NCBI GenBank assembly: GCA_907165275.2 | Contig: OU015659.1 | Coordinates: forward strand, 3,142,501-3,206,500 | DNA length: 64,000 bases | Direction of reading: 5' to 3' | From: Zygaena filipendulae | Lineage: Eukaryota > Arthropoda > Insecta > Lepidoptera > Zygaenidae | Shown: one piece after another, positions 33,916 through 44,737 of the stretch | How positions within the stretch are numbered: position 1 is the stretch's first letter | Layout: the number at the start of each line of letters is the position of its first letter | Position numbers and translations under genes: made by a program | Notes under the pieces: model-generated | Seen by the model: the letters and a program-made list of their open reading frames with translations, nothing else | Told to the model about the DNA's origin: nothing | The model's database searches: none

Positions 33916-35507
33916 GTAGTGGAATACCAGAATTATGAATATTTCTGACAAAGTGTAATATGCAAAATTTCATGATGACTTTTTTCAATGTAATCATCTC
34001 AAAAAAGTTGAAACTGCAAAAAAATTATTCAAAATAAAACCATAACATGATTATCATAATTTTAACATTGATGCATTCTATAGGTAAAGTGTTTATTGCG
34101 AATTGGGTTTATCTCCATTACGAAGGTGTAGCTAGAGGTATATTGATAGTAGGTGCATACATATAAGTACCTATCCAAATGCGTCAAAATAAACAGTGTG
34201 TTGGTACTGAACATGGAGGAGATGGGTTTATCAGACGAACAATATCTTCAGGGCTCGTCAGGGGAGGAGCGGTTAAACCCTCTCTATGGCGGATCCGGTT
34301 ATGGTTCAAGTTACAAACGCTGCCGAGCTCTTGATTAGAGATTTTTTACAAAAGATAATACATACAGTATACTTTGATTATAAGTTATCTGATAAATTTT
34401 TCGAAATATAAGTTCTATATTGATTTAATAGCTCGCGTTATTTTCTATATTATGTATACCAAAGTTGCATGTAATTTGTGTACGTATAAGTATATTTTCC
34501 ACGTACAAACAGTAGTGCGGCGTTATGTATAATGTCGAGGATAGCAATATTACCTAGATTATAAAAAAACTATACTAAAAATTTATCTTATCAGCGAGGG
34601 GTGTATGGAGGTGAGTATGTACCTATCTGTGCATGTGCGTGTATGAATTGATGTGTTGCATACCTACTTATAGATGCACTACCATGCACGCACGCACGCA
34701 CGCTGGCTCCCGTCACTCGCAGCTGTTAAACATGTATACGTACCTATCTGACGTTCGTATCTACCATTTAGACGAGATGACGCCGATTTGCCTATACGAA
34801 ATGTATATTTACAATAATTACGCTGATTAGCATCGCCTCGGGTCACGTCGGGCCGCGCCGACGGATGGATACACTACAGAACTTTGTCTATGCGCAGCCA
34901 ATGATCAGTGCTAACAATCACCTGTCTTATAAATGTCAGTTTTCAATGCGTAAGACACGAACCGGCTGCATGCAACTACAGAAATTAGTTCTGATTATTT
35001 ATTTATTTAGATATCTCGACACGTATCCATTATTTATCGATACTCTCTACTACTCTCTACATCAGGTATATAACTACATATGACACAATTTTTGTCGTTT
35101 ATGCATTTATACGTGGGCGTCCAATCAAAAAGATACCAGTAGTGGGGTATTGAGTTAAATCTAGATTCGGTATCTAGAATAGTCAATTGATAGTAAGGAT
35201 TGAAAAATATTCAAAAACTAGCACATTTTTTTTTATCAGAAATTAAAGTTGAAATTCTGAAAAAGCTTGATTTGAGAAAAAGCATTATAAAAGTTTGAGT
35301 GAAAACCAAAAACTCACTTCTACTTACTTGTTACATAGATTTTTATATATTATCGTGGATTAAGATAATATATGAAATTGTAGAAAATTGAGCATTTATT
35401 AATAATAATCAATTAAAATCGCGGTCGCAATTTTTTCACCCAACTTTACAAAACCTCTTATATCTCGGAAACTAAACTGGTACCTTTTAGCTTGGGCGCC
35501 CACATAC
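33916..35507. other. Interval with a short coding candidate and a (GCAC)n run
   Basis: Mostly gene-free. It holds the 41-codon candidate at 34213-34338 and a CACGCACGCACGCACGC microsatellite near 34687. Confidence 0.45.
34213..34338 (+). CDS. Candidate 41-residue coding piece, unknown
   Basis: ATG at 34213 in the context GAACATGGAGG opens 41 codons ending in TAG: MEEMGLSDEQYLQGSS, then GEERLNPLYGGSGYGSS and YKRCRALD. The acidic start, Gly/Ser/Tyr-rich end and balanced codon use look more like a real exon than the surrounding AT-driven frames. The frame is also open upstream of the ATG (VLVLN), after AAACAG, a weak acceptor, so it could equally be a terminal exon. No family is recognised, no partner exon is seen, and a 41-codon frame arises easily by chance. 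Confidence 0.3.
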   Translation: MEEMGLSDEQYLQGSSGEERLNPLYGGSGYGSSYKRCRALD

Positions 35508-35709
35508 GTATTAGCTGTGCTCTGCGTTAATATCGAAAGTCCCGCGGATTACTAGTTCAAAATACCCTATGTCTTTTTCTGTAAAAAATTTCTATTTATG
35601 TTATTGTGTAAGTATTATATTATATGTTTATTTGTGCTCGATGTGTTTCTATTATTGTGTATGCCTCGTATTTATGTAGATATGTGTGTAATTTTGCATG
35701 TGTGTGTTT

Positions 35710-35712
35710 ATG

Positions 35713-35746
<34 letters not shown>

Positions 35747-35906
35747 TGTATGTATGTATGTATGTATGTATGTATGTATGTATGTATGTATGTATGTATG
35801 TATGTATGTATGTATGTATGTATGTATGTATGTATGTATGTATGTATGTATGTATGTGTCTGTGCATGTATGTATGTGTCTGTGTATGTATGTATGTATG
35901 TATGTG
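35710..35906 (+). repeat. (TATG)n microsatellite array
   Basis: About 35 uninterrupted TATG units to 35856, then TATG blocks interrupted by TGTCTGTGCATG and TGTCTGTGTATG to 35906. Because the unit is four bases, every frame reads as a repeating MYVC or THIY pattern, which explains the open frames here on both strands. They are not genes. Confidence 0.97.
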
Positions 35907-35949
35907 AGTATCTATATCTATGTGAGTTTTTATCTAAATATATATCGTA

Positions 35950-36066
35950 AATGCACCGCCAAGTGAGCTCTCTGTACTACCTGAAGGTTGACTGGCAGAG
36001 AATGCCACTGTGGCATTAAGTCCGCCTTTTGTACCATGATGTGCATAAAGTTTAAATAAATAAATA
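35950..36066 (+). mobile_element. LINE/SINE 3' end with (TAAA)n tail
   Basis: CTGAAGGTTGACTGGCAGAG, AATGCCACTGTGGCATTAAG, TCCGCCTTTTGTAC and ATAAAGTTTAAATAAATAAA form a 3' end widely seen in lepidopteran retroposons. GCCACTGTGGC can form a short hairpin. The TATG array lies directly upstream, so the array may have grown inside this insertion. Confidence 0.75.
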
Positions 36067-36175
36067 AAATATCTGACGACATAGATGAAAAATATCATAG
36101 TGATCAGTTTAGTAGTTAAGGCGTGAAAGTGTTAACAAAAAAACAAATTTACAAACACTCACATATTATACCAAC

Positions 36176-36841
36176 TGATCACTATTAGAATTAAGATTTT
36201 AGTGCAGGGCACGCCACTAGTTTTTGAATAAGTTGTGTATACTGTGTATGTTGTGAGTTATGAGTCTATGACCTTTTATACCTACCTACCTAATTTTATG
36301 AACACGTTCTTCCTACCTACACTTCCGCTAACTATACTATAAGTTTTTCTTGTATTTCTTTAGTTAAGTGAATAATTGTAATTCTTTTTTTAACGAAATA
36401 AATTTCTTAAACCATAAACCATACTTACCTACCTATTCTGACTTTATTCTGATATTCAAAATTCCAAATTACCATAGGTAAGAACAAACCTTCCATTTTC
36501 TATAGCAACAATAAGAAAGATGAAGCAGTCAGACGAAACTGACCCTTCGGTCAAAGGTTTCGGCACTCACAAATTAGTGAGCTCACGAGAGTCGGCTAAT
36601 TACCCTAACTAATTGTTACGAACCAAAACGGAGCATGACTTTTAATAAAACAATCACGTTACTGTCCTTATGCAACTGCCTCTGGCGGTCTGCTTTGCGT
36701 AACACAATTATGTTTTCTGATTGATCAAGCATTTTGACCAATCGATGCAGGTATTACATATAACAACGTAAAGATGTTCTAGTTAGGTCCCTTCCTTTTC
36801 TCTAAGTTCTCCACTGAAACCGTGGTAGACCAGTGCGGTAG
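36176..36841. other. Gene-free interval
   Basis: AT-rich, no supported feature. Confidence 0.5.
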
Positions 36842-37168
36842 AATGGGGATGTGGACTACTTTTGAAAATCAAAATTCTAATTAGTCCGTCAGAAAATAAA
36901 AAAACAATAGACACGTATTTTTTGCTTTTTTAAATAAACTAAAATATACAGAGATAAAGCGCATTAAAGTTTAGGGTGAGGGGGTCGTGACGTCACTAAC
37001 CGCTAAAAGCGCCATACAAACTGTCAGAATAGTGACGTCACGCGAAACTTCAACTCAATATATCGCCGTTATTTTTTGATTACGTAAAAAAAGAAAAAAT
37101 ACGTGTCCAATATTTCTTAATAATCTACAAGACGGACTAAAAAATAAAAATTAGTCAACATGCCTATT
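36842..37168 (+). mobile_element. CRE-site MITE, copy D
   Basis: Both ends present (AATGGGGATGTGGACTACTT; inverted AATAGGCATGTTGACTAATT). TGACGTCA at 36988-36995 and 37033-37040, separated by a GCGCCATACAAACTGTC centre. A LINE 3' end abuts its right terminus at 37169. Confidence 0.9.
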
Positions 37169-37329
37169 CTCGTGTCTGAATCAAAGAACAGCGCCGGGTG
37201 GTCCTTGTCACCACCCGACTTATGCTGATCTGAGCGCCTTTTTGGCGCAACTCAATTGTGTTTTAGTTTTAAGTGTTTGCATGTTTTGTGTGTTGTGCCA
37301 AATAAAGTTATTTTCAATTTCAATTTCAA
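37169..37329 (+). mobile_element. LINE 3' end with two stem-loops
   Basis: A 160-bp 3' UTR piece ending AAATAAAGTTATTTTCAATT followed by TCAATTTCA. Two clean stem-loops precede the tail: CGGGTGGT pairs with ACCACCCG (37195-37217, 7-nt loop) and GCGCC with GGCGC (37234-37248, T5 loop). Stem-loops in this position serve reverse-transcriptase recognition in several LINE clades; that role here is inference. Confidence 0.8.
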
Positions 37330-37892
37330 AGAGTAGCCGTTCCATCTTTATCTCCTAGGTTTATCTCTGGACCTTTTCTGGTCTATCTATCAAAACATTT
37401 ACCATAGTCTGTGACAGACTAAAGTGAAAATATGTTTTAACTGGTTGTCACTTTATTTTCATGCACTCTTTGTTTTATATCATGCACTTGAACACCAATA
37501 ATCCACCATCCCTCATCAGGTCCACCGTTCCTCTTCCTTCCTACCCTCAGCGTTAGAGTAAGCCCGTGTCCCAACAGTAGGTACGTTTAGGCTGATAAGT
37601 TCTCCACTTAGTCCACTTCATAGCACACCTGATTCTTGTCGGATCCACATTGTCTTGCTTTATTGCAGCGGATCATCTGGTTGGTTGGAGGTGTGTGTAC
37701 ATGTTTTCTTTCACGTTGGATGGTGAAAAGTATTATGAGGTACAGCTTTAATAGGTATCGTGGGTAATATAGGTAAGTAATAACTAAATTTGATCAAGTA
37801 CATAAATGAAGATAAAATAAATTGCGTAGTAAACAGAGTTAACATAACCAGCTAAGTAAATTAAGATTATCTACGAGGTCAGTAGATTGAAA
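37330..37892. other. Gene-free interval
   Basis: No supported feature. Confidence 0.5.
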
Positions 37893-38507
37893 CAATAGTA
37901 CATTGTTATCCAAGGGGTGAAAGTAACTCATTTAGTGCCGAGACGGGGTTTGGCGCCCGAGCGTAGCGAGGGCGCCAATAGTTCGAGGCACTAAATAAGT
38001 TACTTTCTCCCGAGGGTAACACTGTGCTTTTCATTACGAATGCAAGGAAAGTCAAAATAAAAATAGGAATTAGCTAAAGAAAAAATGAGTGAAGATCGGA
38101 TAGTCGCTTGACACTTTCCCACCTATTTCTTTTTTTTTGGCCGGCTAGCTATTCAGCCAGTATTTTTTATTTACATTGTGGCGACCTAAAAAAAATATTT
38201 TCTTTAATTATTAAGTATTAATTAAAGAAAATAAAAAAATATAAATAGGAATTAGCTTAAGAAAAAGTGAGTGAATTTTATTTTAATTAATACCTACTTA
38301 AACTTTACGTTATTTCAATTTTACATCGCGCTGGCTGTATAGAAAGTTGAAACATGGTTCAATAGAAATGTGAAAATAGACCTAGTTTTTTTTAATAATT
38401 TGACAGTTGTCAGTTGAAAGCGATTCTCCCTAGGGCTGAAAAGGGCTACTTTCAACCCGCTTCTCAGGCAACTTCAGACCTACTTTCCGAGCATGAGTAA
38501 TGAAAAA
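37893..38507 (+). repeat. Hairpin-rich dispersed repeat, copy 3
   Basis: Same ends and blocks as 1084-1402. It differs in two ways. First, a 125-bp nested hairpin (37900-38024) replaces the short foldback of copy 1. Second, the block AAATAGGAATTAGCT to GAGTGAA is present twice (38057-38093 and about 38241-38276) around about 150 bp that include ATTTTCTTTAATTA and its inverse TAATTAAAGAAAAT near 38200. Confidence 0.8.
37900..38024. repeat. 125-bp nested hairpin module
   Basis: Outer arms ACATTGTTATCC / GGGTAACACTGT, middle arms GTGAAAGTAACTCATTTAGTGCC / GGCACTAAATAAGTTACTTTC, and a perfect inner stem TTGGCGCCC / GGGCGCCAA around the loop GAGCGTAGCGA. Confidence 0.9.
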
Positions 38508-39544
38508 TATTTTACACTTACTTGTTTGCCATTTGGATTTATGCTTATTAAAATCTCATTAGGTAACTATCATTCATTCAAGACGGCATGAACTTACCTG
38601 CAACAAAAAGAACATTACTTATTACTTAAGTATAAGTATAAATAAAATAATCACGCGAAGTATTATAAAAAGAAAAAAAAAAAAAAAGATTTTAACCAAA
38701 TTTGCATGGGACTTGGGAGTAACAATCGAATAACAATATATAAAAAAATTACATAATACGTAGATAAACTGCTAAAGTACATTAATAAAGAATGATTTTC
38801 GGATTGTTTTATGATTTTCCATCATAAAACTTTATAAATATTATTTATAAATTTATTATATAATTTATAATTATATAATATATAATTTATAATTATATAA
38901 TTTTAATTATACCTACTAGTATTAAGTATTTTGAAGAGGTTGACTTTGAAAACAATAATAAATATAAAAAAGTTCACTTCAAAACTTCTCGTTCCACAAC
39001 TGGGGTTCAAGACAAGCTTCAAGTCCGACACAAAGGGTCGAGGGCCGAAGCGTTAGACCGAACAATACAGTATTCCATAGTGAAAGACGACGAAGGGCGT
39101 ACCTGTATGCGTTCTTACAAATTACAATAAAGGGACTTCGATTCATGCCTTAAGAATTTTGCGAAGGTTTTTTCCTTTTTTTTTTCTTCAATGGTGACCC
39201 TGGACGTCTAATTTACTTATTTATTTTCCATAATCAAAAGACAATGGTTTTGGGTTATTCCATATAACAAACAGATCTATAAACAAACGTGGGTATGTTA
39301 CTTACGTAGGTATAGGTACGTCAGAATTTGATTTATGAAGTGAAGAGACGAATGAGGTATTTAATATAGTAAAAGTGGAAACCTCTCAGGGTTTTTTTTA
39401 ACTTTTTCGAAAGACAGTTTTATATTGTAATATTGAGATTTACCTAATAAATAAAATTTACTTATACTGGTCTATGGGTAACACTTGACTAAAACTTCGA
39501 TACTATGCCTACGTAAATATGAATCCCTATATTTCCCTTGGTCA
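38508..39544. other. Gene-free interval with AT palindromes
   Basis: Positions 38838-38911 are a run of overlapping AT-only inverted repeats (TATAATTTATAATTATATAA units). A polyA run lies at 38670-38686. No gene. Confidence 0.55.
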
Positions 39545-39810
39545 CGACATCACGGGTGAACGGCTGGACCAATTTCGCTTTACTCTTTTTTGGTGTGTTT
39601 GTTATTGTAAGGCGAAGAAGAATAAAAGAAGTTTGGAGTTCCTACGGGAATTCCGAAACTCACGCGGGTGAATCTCCGAAACGTTTGGACCGATTTTGAC
39701 GGGACTTTCACTGCTACTTAGCTGATGTTATAAGGAGTAAATAAGGCTACTTTGGAGTTCCTGCGGGAATTTCGAAACTCACGCGCGTGACACCGTGGGG
39801 CACCGCTAGT
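39545..39810 (+). mobile_element. Two overlapping Helitron-like 3' ends
   Basis: The segment GGAGTTCCTACGGGAATTCC with CGAAACTCACGCGGGTGAA (from 39634) is repeated at 39744 as GGAGTTCCTGCGGGAATTTC and CACGCGCGTGACACCG, and ends GCACCGCTAGT at 39800-39810. The block between them includes CGTTTGGACCGATTTTGACG. This looks like an internally duplicated or nested element. Confidence 0.65.
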
Positions 39811-39923
39811 CTTTTATATGAATAATGATAAAGAAAGCATCGTTTAAATAAGATGAATTTTAACAGGTTGAGATGAATAAACAACAGTTTATGGTAGGTA
39901 CAATAAGTTAAATGACCTTGTTT

Positions 39924-39960
39924 TTATTATTATTTATTTATTTATTTATTGCACATCCAT
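39924..39960 (-). mobile_element. Retroposon 3' tail (AATA)n
   Basis: On minus ATGGATGTGCAATAAATAAA runs into ATAAATAAATAATAATA. A polyadenylation-like signal followed by a tetramer tail marks the 3' end of a 5'-truncated LINE or SINE; the body upstream (39961 onward) is not recognisable. Confidence 0.6.
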
Positions 39961-40162
39961 TAAGTAACATAAGGTGTTGAGGCAGTTAGTAAACAGTTCT
40001 TTATGGACCCTGTTTTTTTCCAGCTTGCGCTATCGGTAATAAATGATATCACTAAAATCATATAAAGTAATAAGTAGGTACGTAAAATAAGGCCAAAATT
40101 TGCAGTACAGAAACTTTCGATTCGTAAAATAAATGGTTTATGAAAGGACTTGTCTTTTTTGG

Positions 40163-40554
40163 GCAAATACACACATCAAAAGTGTCTAGGGATCAAGTAC
40201 ATTTTTTCAAGATTTTTAGCATGCCAAATCGCTGCGAATCTGTGATTCGTATCAATGGAAGGAACACAGAGTATTAATTTGTTTAGTCATTACAATATAA
40301 GTTTCAAAATCCCCTGTTTTTGCCTTTTTTTGCTATTTTATTGTCGACTTGGAATTGGTTCAATTTCTCACAACTTACGAAAAATGAAATTTTTCTTAAT
40401 TTATTTAAAATGTGGGGATGAGTTGTTATTTTAGATATGGGAAATAAGGTAGGCGGCCAGTCCAGAAGATTAAATTAGATTTAAATTAATTGAGTTTCGT
40501 TTTATAGCAAAAAATGTTCTTGATCCCTAGACACTTTTGATGTGTGTATTTTTA
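40163..40554. mobile_element. TIR element with ~40-bp inverted ends
   Basis: Left end AAATACACACATCAAAAGTG then TCTAGGGATCAAGTACATTT; the right end carries the inverse with one or two mismatches (TTGATCCCTAGACACTTTTG, ATGTGTGTATTT). The 390-bp interior is non-coding. No target duplication is certain because the flanks extend the inverted repeat. Confidence 0.8.
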
Positions 40555-40664
40555 CCTTCACTACTACGAAATTTTATTTAGCTATGTTTACAATCAAGTT
40601 TCATTGATTTTAACAAACGAGAGTGAAGTTACGAATGTGGTTAAAACAGTTAGAAAGAGGCCCT

Positions 40665-40809
40665 GCCCCCTTAGCTAAGTTGACAATCTATGATCATTAA
40701 CGCAATAGAATACGATTTTGGGTGACCAGTTGACCACTTAAAACGACGATACATTTTTTTAAATTTTTTTAGCATTAACGATCATAGATGTCAACATGGC
40801 TAAGGGGGC
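40665..40809. mobile_element. Palindromic MITE, GCCCCCTTAGC ends
   Basis: 145 bp. Left arm GCCCCCTTAGCTAAGTTGAC, ATCTATGATCATTAACGC; right arm GCATTAACGATCATAGAT, GTCAACATGGCTAAGGGGGC. The arms pair over about 38 bp, leaving a centre of about 70 bp. No coding capacity. Confidence 0.85.
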
Positions 40810-41917
40810 TGTAATATATACACGGGCCGGAACTTGGCTTGGCACGCTGCTATGTGCCTAGATCAGTAAATTATATCGCCTTACGTCATAACTGTCAATT
40901 ACACGCAAAATAGTTGCAGTAACGAAACAATACCGTACAGTAAGTACCTACTACGTAATGGAGCGAAACATTCAGAAGTGGGATAACACGATAAACATCG
41001 ACGTACAACACAATGCCCAGTTAACGACACGACATCGCCATCGTAATATGACACCGGAGTTATTATATTTGAAATTGTGACATTGTTTTTTTGTGTTTAT
41101 TCGGTTACGAAACAATTATACTGTTACTTAGTGCATCGTCAGCTATTGTCCGACACAAACACCGTGTTGCGTATTGTGATAAAAATGAGCAAAGTAGACC
41201 GTTGACATTTCAATTTGAAACACTACATAAAACAACATCGATTCAATATTGTAATAAGTAATAGTTTAATAAGTAATCGTTCTTTTAAAATCATTGATTC
41301 ATCATAAAAACCAATAACAAAACTTTATTGCACTTTGAAGTGTGAGTATTGCAATAGATAATCTCTTTTTTTAAAGGAAATCGTTGCAGGGCCGAGCGTT
41401 AACTTTATCAGTCGAGTCGAGATCGTTCCAGCTTCAAATTTGGATACAATGTGTTTACCATTCGTTGATAGTTTTAGGTTTTCATCATGTTTACGAGAGA
41501 TTAAACACGTATATTTTTCGACTCAGTATAGTAGTAGCTGGGGCCTGTGTGGCTACCGCATCAAAGATTTTAAAGTTAAGTAACCCTATAAGGGCATCCT
41601 TCAAATTAGAATTCTGTGAGAAACTTTGTAATATAATTGAATTCCAATACAGGTTTATGGAACAAAAATTGTTTGCAACAAATTTTGATTCGAGTCACGA
41701 CCGCCATGTTCTAAATTCCATTTTAAAGTTTGCACCTTTCGTGACAAATAAAATAATGCGCCAACATACACTTACTTGTCTACACTAAATTCATCCTTCG
41801 AGTTATAGGTAATAGGGTCCGATGTTCATCGAATAATTTGTAAACGTTTTGATTATAATTATAACGATACAATTATAGACACATACTTATAGTCCAACAG
41901 CCCACGCCTTGCTTTCT
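40810..41917. other. Gene-free interval
   Basis: A 134-codon plus frame at 41384-41788 starts after TCGTTGCAG, an acceptor-like site, but begins with TTG, has no family features, and a frame of this length is expected about once by chance in a window of this size and composition. It is not called. Confidence 0.45.
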
Positions 41918-42442
41918 CAGTGACTAAAAACAGGCTGAAACTTCGTGAGTAGGTTCAGTTCGACGAGACGCCGAAGCTTTACCCCTGAGAATATTCTCGA
42001 AACGGGTAGCTAATGAAGTGAGCAGGTGAAAAACATTTGGTGGGGTGTCGAAATTGAATGAGTAACAGCAAAATTTATTATTGAAATGTTAAGATTATTG
42101 GATAATAAACTCGGAAAAATTATTATCCTCCAAAATGGTTGGTTTGACTGGAGAGTTCTCCATTCCTAATATGTAGGTACAAATAACGAGGTCATAAAAA
42201 TTATTAATAACCTGCTGAATTTTTGTATGCAGCTTAGTAAATATTTGTATCAGAAATGAGAAATGAAATGGCAACATAATCCTACAAATTTAGTGGCGCG
42301 TTTTCCCAGTCCTACGCTTGAAAGTTTTCGATTCCACGGAACATTTTTAGCTACCCGTTTCGAGAATTTTCACAGAGAGGAAGCTTGGTCGTCTTGTCGA
42401 ACTGAACCTACTCACGAAAATTCAGCCAGTTATTAATAACTG
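41918..42442. mobile_element. Foldback/TIR element with ~95-bp inverted ends
   Basis: Ends begin CAGTGACTAAAAACAGGCTG and, inverted, CAGTTATTAATAACTGGCTG. Both arms continue CGTGAGTAGGTTCAGTTCGA, then an AAGCTT region, and TCTCGAAACGGGTAGCTAA. The length is 525 bp. CAGTG-type ends resemble hAT elements, but no 8-bp duplication was found. The minus frame 42277-42095 inside is unsupported. Confidence 0.8.
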
Positions 42443-43258
42443 AAAAAACATGCACGGGGGCTGCCGTACTATTCATATGCCGTATTATTTATTATCGTTA
42501 AAGGTCCATTTACCATAGTAAATGGGCTTATAATCGACATTATTCATGTTGTATTGTAATAAAATTGATTATTGCCGGCGTGCACATGCGACCGTAGGCG
42601 TGATAGTAGGCATTTCTATCGTTGTGCATGTGCCGTATTTGTCTGTCTGTATCGAGTTAATCATTCGCAGCTGAATAAATAAAGATGTAGCGGAACACTT
42701 ACAGTGGAAGAAATATTCCGATAATTTAGGTTGTCTCGACATTTGAAAAGAATGAATATAATAATTATGCTTTAAAATATATTGGTAAACTAAGACTAAC
42801 TACTTTTAAGCAAAACGAAATATATAGAAACTATTAAAATTCCATTATAACCAATCAAAACTGCGTATTGGTTCTGTACAGAAAAAAATGTGTTTCTCGG
42901 TTGTGAATCTTTAACTTTTATGTTATAAATAAAAGAAAAACGTATGCCAAGTTGAAAACAAGTACCTAAGTACTCGCCACAGAAGACACGCATACATATA
43001 AAGACTGCGATAATTTTTGATGTCACTAGAACTTTTATGGAGTGAAACTTTTTGGGTCAGTCCTGACCTAGTATTTGTGAAGACTTGAAAAAATAGAGTT
43101 GCTTAGTCCCTGCCTTTGTTTGCCTAGCCATTGACGTTATACTCGTAATAATAAAAATTGTTTCACTCTGTATTTTTGTCCACAACGTGAATTTCTATTA
43201 CAAAAGTAAATACATCGTGCGATTCACCCCTAACCCAATTGGCACGTTGCGAATATCA
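42443..43258. other. Gene-free interval
   Basis: AT-rich; the minus frame 43026-42796 lacks family features. Confidence 0.5.
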
Positions 43259-43335
43259 TGTTCTCGTTGGTACGTGCCGTGGCGCCCGCGAGATAGCCGG
43301 CGGACACGTGCGCGGGTCGGTGCGACCTCGGGCTA
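43259..43335. other. Isolated GC-rich block
   Basis: Seventy-odd bases (GTGCCGTGGCGCCCGCGAGA and GGACACGTGCGCGGGTCGGT cores) at far higher G+C than the flanks. A frame on each strand is open across it; on minus it reads HVSAGYLAGATARTNENM and IFATCQLG to a stop. It contains the E-box CACGTG. It could be a short exon, a promoter element or a TE remnant; no motif decides. Confidence 0.4.
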
Positions 43336-43571
43336 TCCTATAACCACAAAATAATTGGTCTAATATACAAACATCATTTGTGCATTATTTTTATGGCTGT
43401 AAAGGGAGCGCTTCAGCCGCCATCGAAACCAGGGTTTCCTAATTCGTTTCGCAGGCAGGTTAACTTGTACGAAACTGGTTTCTAATGAAGAATATATCTT
43501 TGTTTTCGTAATTCACCAACGAATGACGGTACATAATATGTAGTTACAATGAAGAATATATTGTAGATGAA

Positions 43572-43795
43572 AATTTCCGTTGGTGCAGCGGTAAAGTAAC
43601 TTACTGCTACGCCTGCAGGTGTCGCGGCTTCGATCCCCACATCAGGGTAAACTTTTGTGTTGAACATAGGTCTTTACTATGTATCATAAGTACCAATGAA
43701 TTTACAATAATAATATTATAAGTATTATATATCAGTTGTCTGGTAGTAGGTATATAAGCTCTGCTTAGTTTGGGACCAGCGGGGCGGTTATGTAA
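43572..43795 (+). mobile_element. tRNA-derived SINE, third family
   Basis: Box A TGGTGCAGCGG at 43581-43591, box B GGCTTCGATCC at 43626-43636, followed by GTGTTGAACATAGGTCTTTA, a variable AT-rich linker, and a 3' part with AGCTCTGCTTAGTTTGGGAC. That 3' block resembles AAGCTTAGCTTAGTGTGGGA of the SINE at 5307-5577, suggesting a shared 3' domain recognised by one LINE. The minus frame 43667-43482 is a shadow. Confidence 0.8.
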
Positions 43796-44737
43796 CTTTT
43801 GTTTCTATCACTTTTCGGTTGCAATCAGAAACCTAAGAAGTTAACAAGTCATGTAAAAAAAAGCGACTCAGTTATTGCTTGTCGAAAGAAATCGCTAACC
43901 GTTAAATATACAGTAATGATCCAGGGTAGAGACTCGGGCTTCATATACTTAAATGCCTAAAGCCCTCCAAGAGGTAAATACGAGTAGATTAGTAAATATA
44001 GAGACACCGACTTCGTCTTTTGACTAAATACTCGAAGCCTTCGCTTTGCAAACACTTGCATAAATCTCCTATATGGTGTTTTTAACCGACTTTAAATAAA
44101 GGGAGGTTCTCAATTCGACTGTATGTTGTTTTTTTTTATTAATTTTTAATTTCGTCTACGGACTGAGCGGTTAGCGCATGACTTTTGATAATAACGCTTA
44201 CATACGATTTGTTTTGTTTTTTTTATATGAGTAATGTGCTATAAGAGACCTAAAGATCATCACATTAGAGAGAAATTCGCAATAAAATAGAGTACCTACC
44301 TACCTTAAGTCAAACGAAACCAATTTTCTTAAGAGTCACTAAAGCAAAAGCTATAATATATGATTGGACATTGAATATTCGCTGACAGGCCCCAACTCCC
44401 CCCGACGTCCAACGAAACATGAGTGTAGCATAAATGTATTATTTCCACGATACGAACCTAAATTGCAGATCGAATGCCTACATCGTTTCGCTTGATTAAA
44501 TATAACATCGAAATGTTATCGAGAATTCCTTCAGCTTTTTTCATGACTATTTTTGGAAATTTATATTTTGAATTGTTTGAGTGAGAATCGTCGGCGGAAA
44601 ATTTTAAAAATATCGAACGGAAACACACTCGATTGAGGCAATGTCTAACAATCTGAACACCAAACAACAAAGCATAGGCTTACTATAGATGATATGGCAG
44701 GCTATATTCATAACCGTTCCATATGCGGGAGCTATAT
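43796..44737. other. Gene-free interval
   Basis: Contains TTTTTAACCGACTTTAAA and GGGAGGTTCTCAATTCGACT at 44085-44130, a block common in lepidopteran repeats. No gene. Confidence 0.5.

Larger units (their letters stand above)
35508..36175 (-). mobile_element. Split Helitron-like element, minus strand
   Basis: The left piece (35508-35590) carries TTAGCTGTGCTCTGCG, CCCGCGGATTA and ACCCTATGTCTTTTTCTG. The right piece (36085-36175) carries ATCATAGTGATCAGTTTAG, AAGGCGTGAAAGTG, ACAAACACTCACATATTAT. Read together they are the 3' and 5' halves of a minus-oriented element interrupted by about 475 bp containing the TATG array and a LINE 3' end. Confidence 0.6.

Noticed and set aside
35598..35966. Open frames on both strands (up to 122 codons) repeating MYVC or THIY
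   Set aside because: They are translations of the TATG microsatellite, which has no stop in most frames.
38838..38911. AT-rich palindromes as a replication origin
   Set aside because: Low-complexity AT inverted repeats are common in this DNA; no origin-specific evidence.
41384..41788. 134-codon plus frame after an acceptor-like site
   Set aside because: Non-ATG start, no family features, AT-like codon use; about one frame of this length is expected by chance here.
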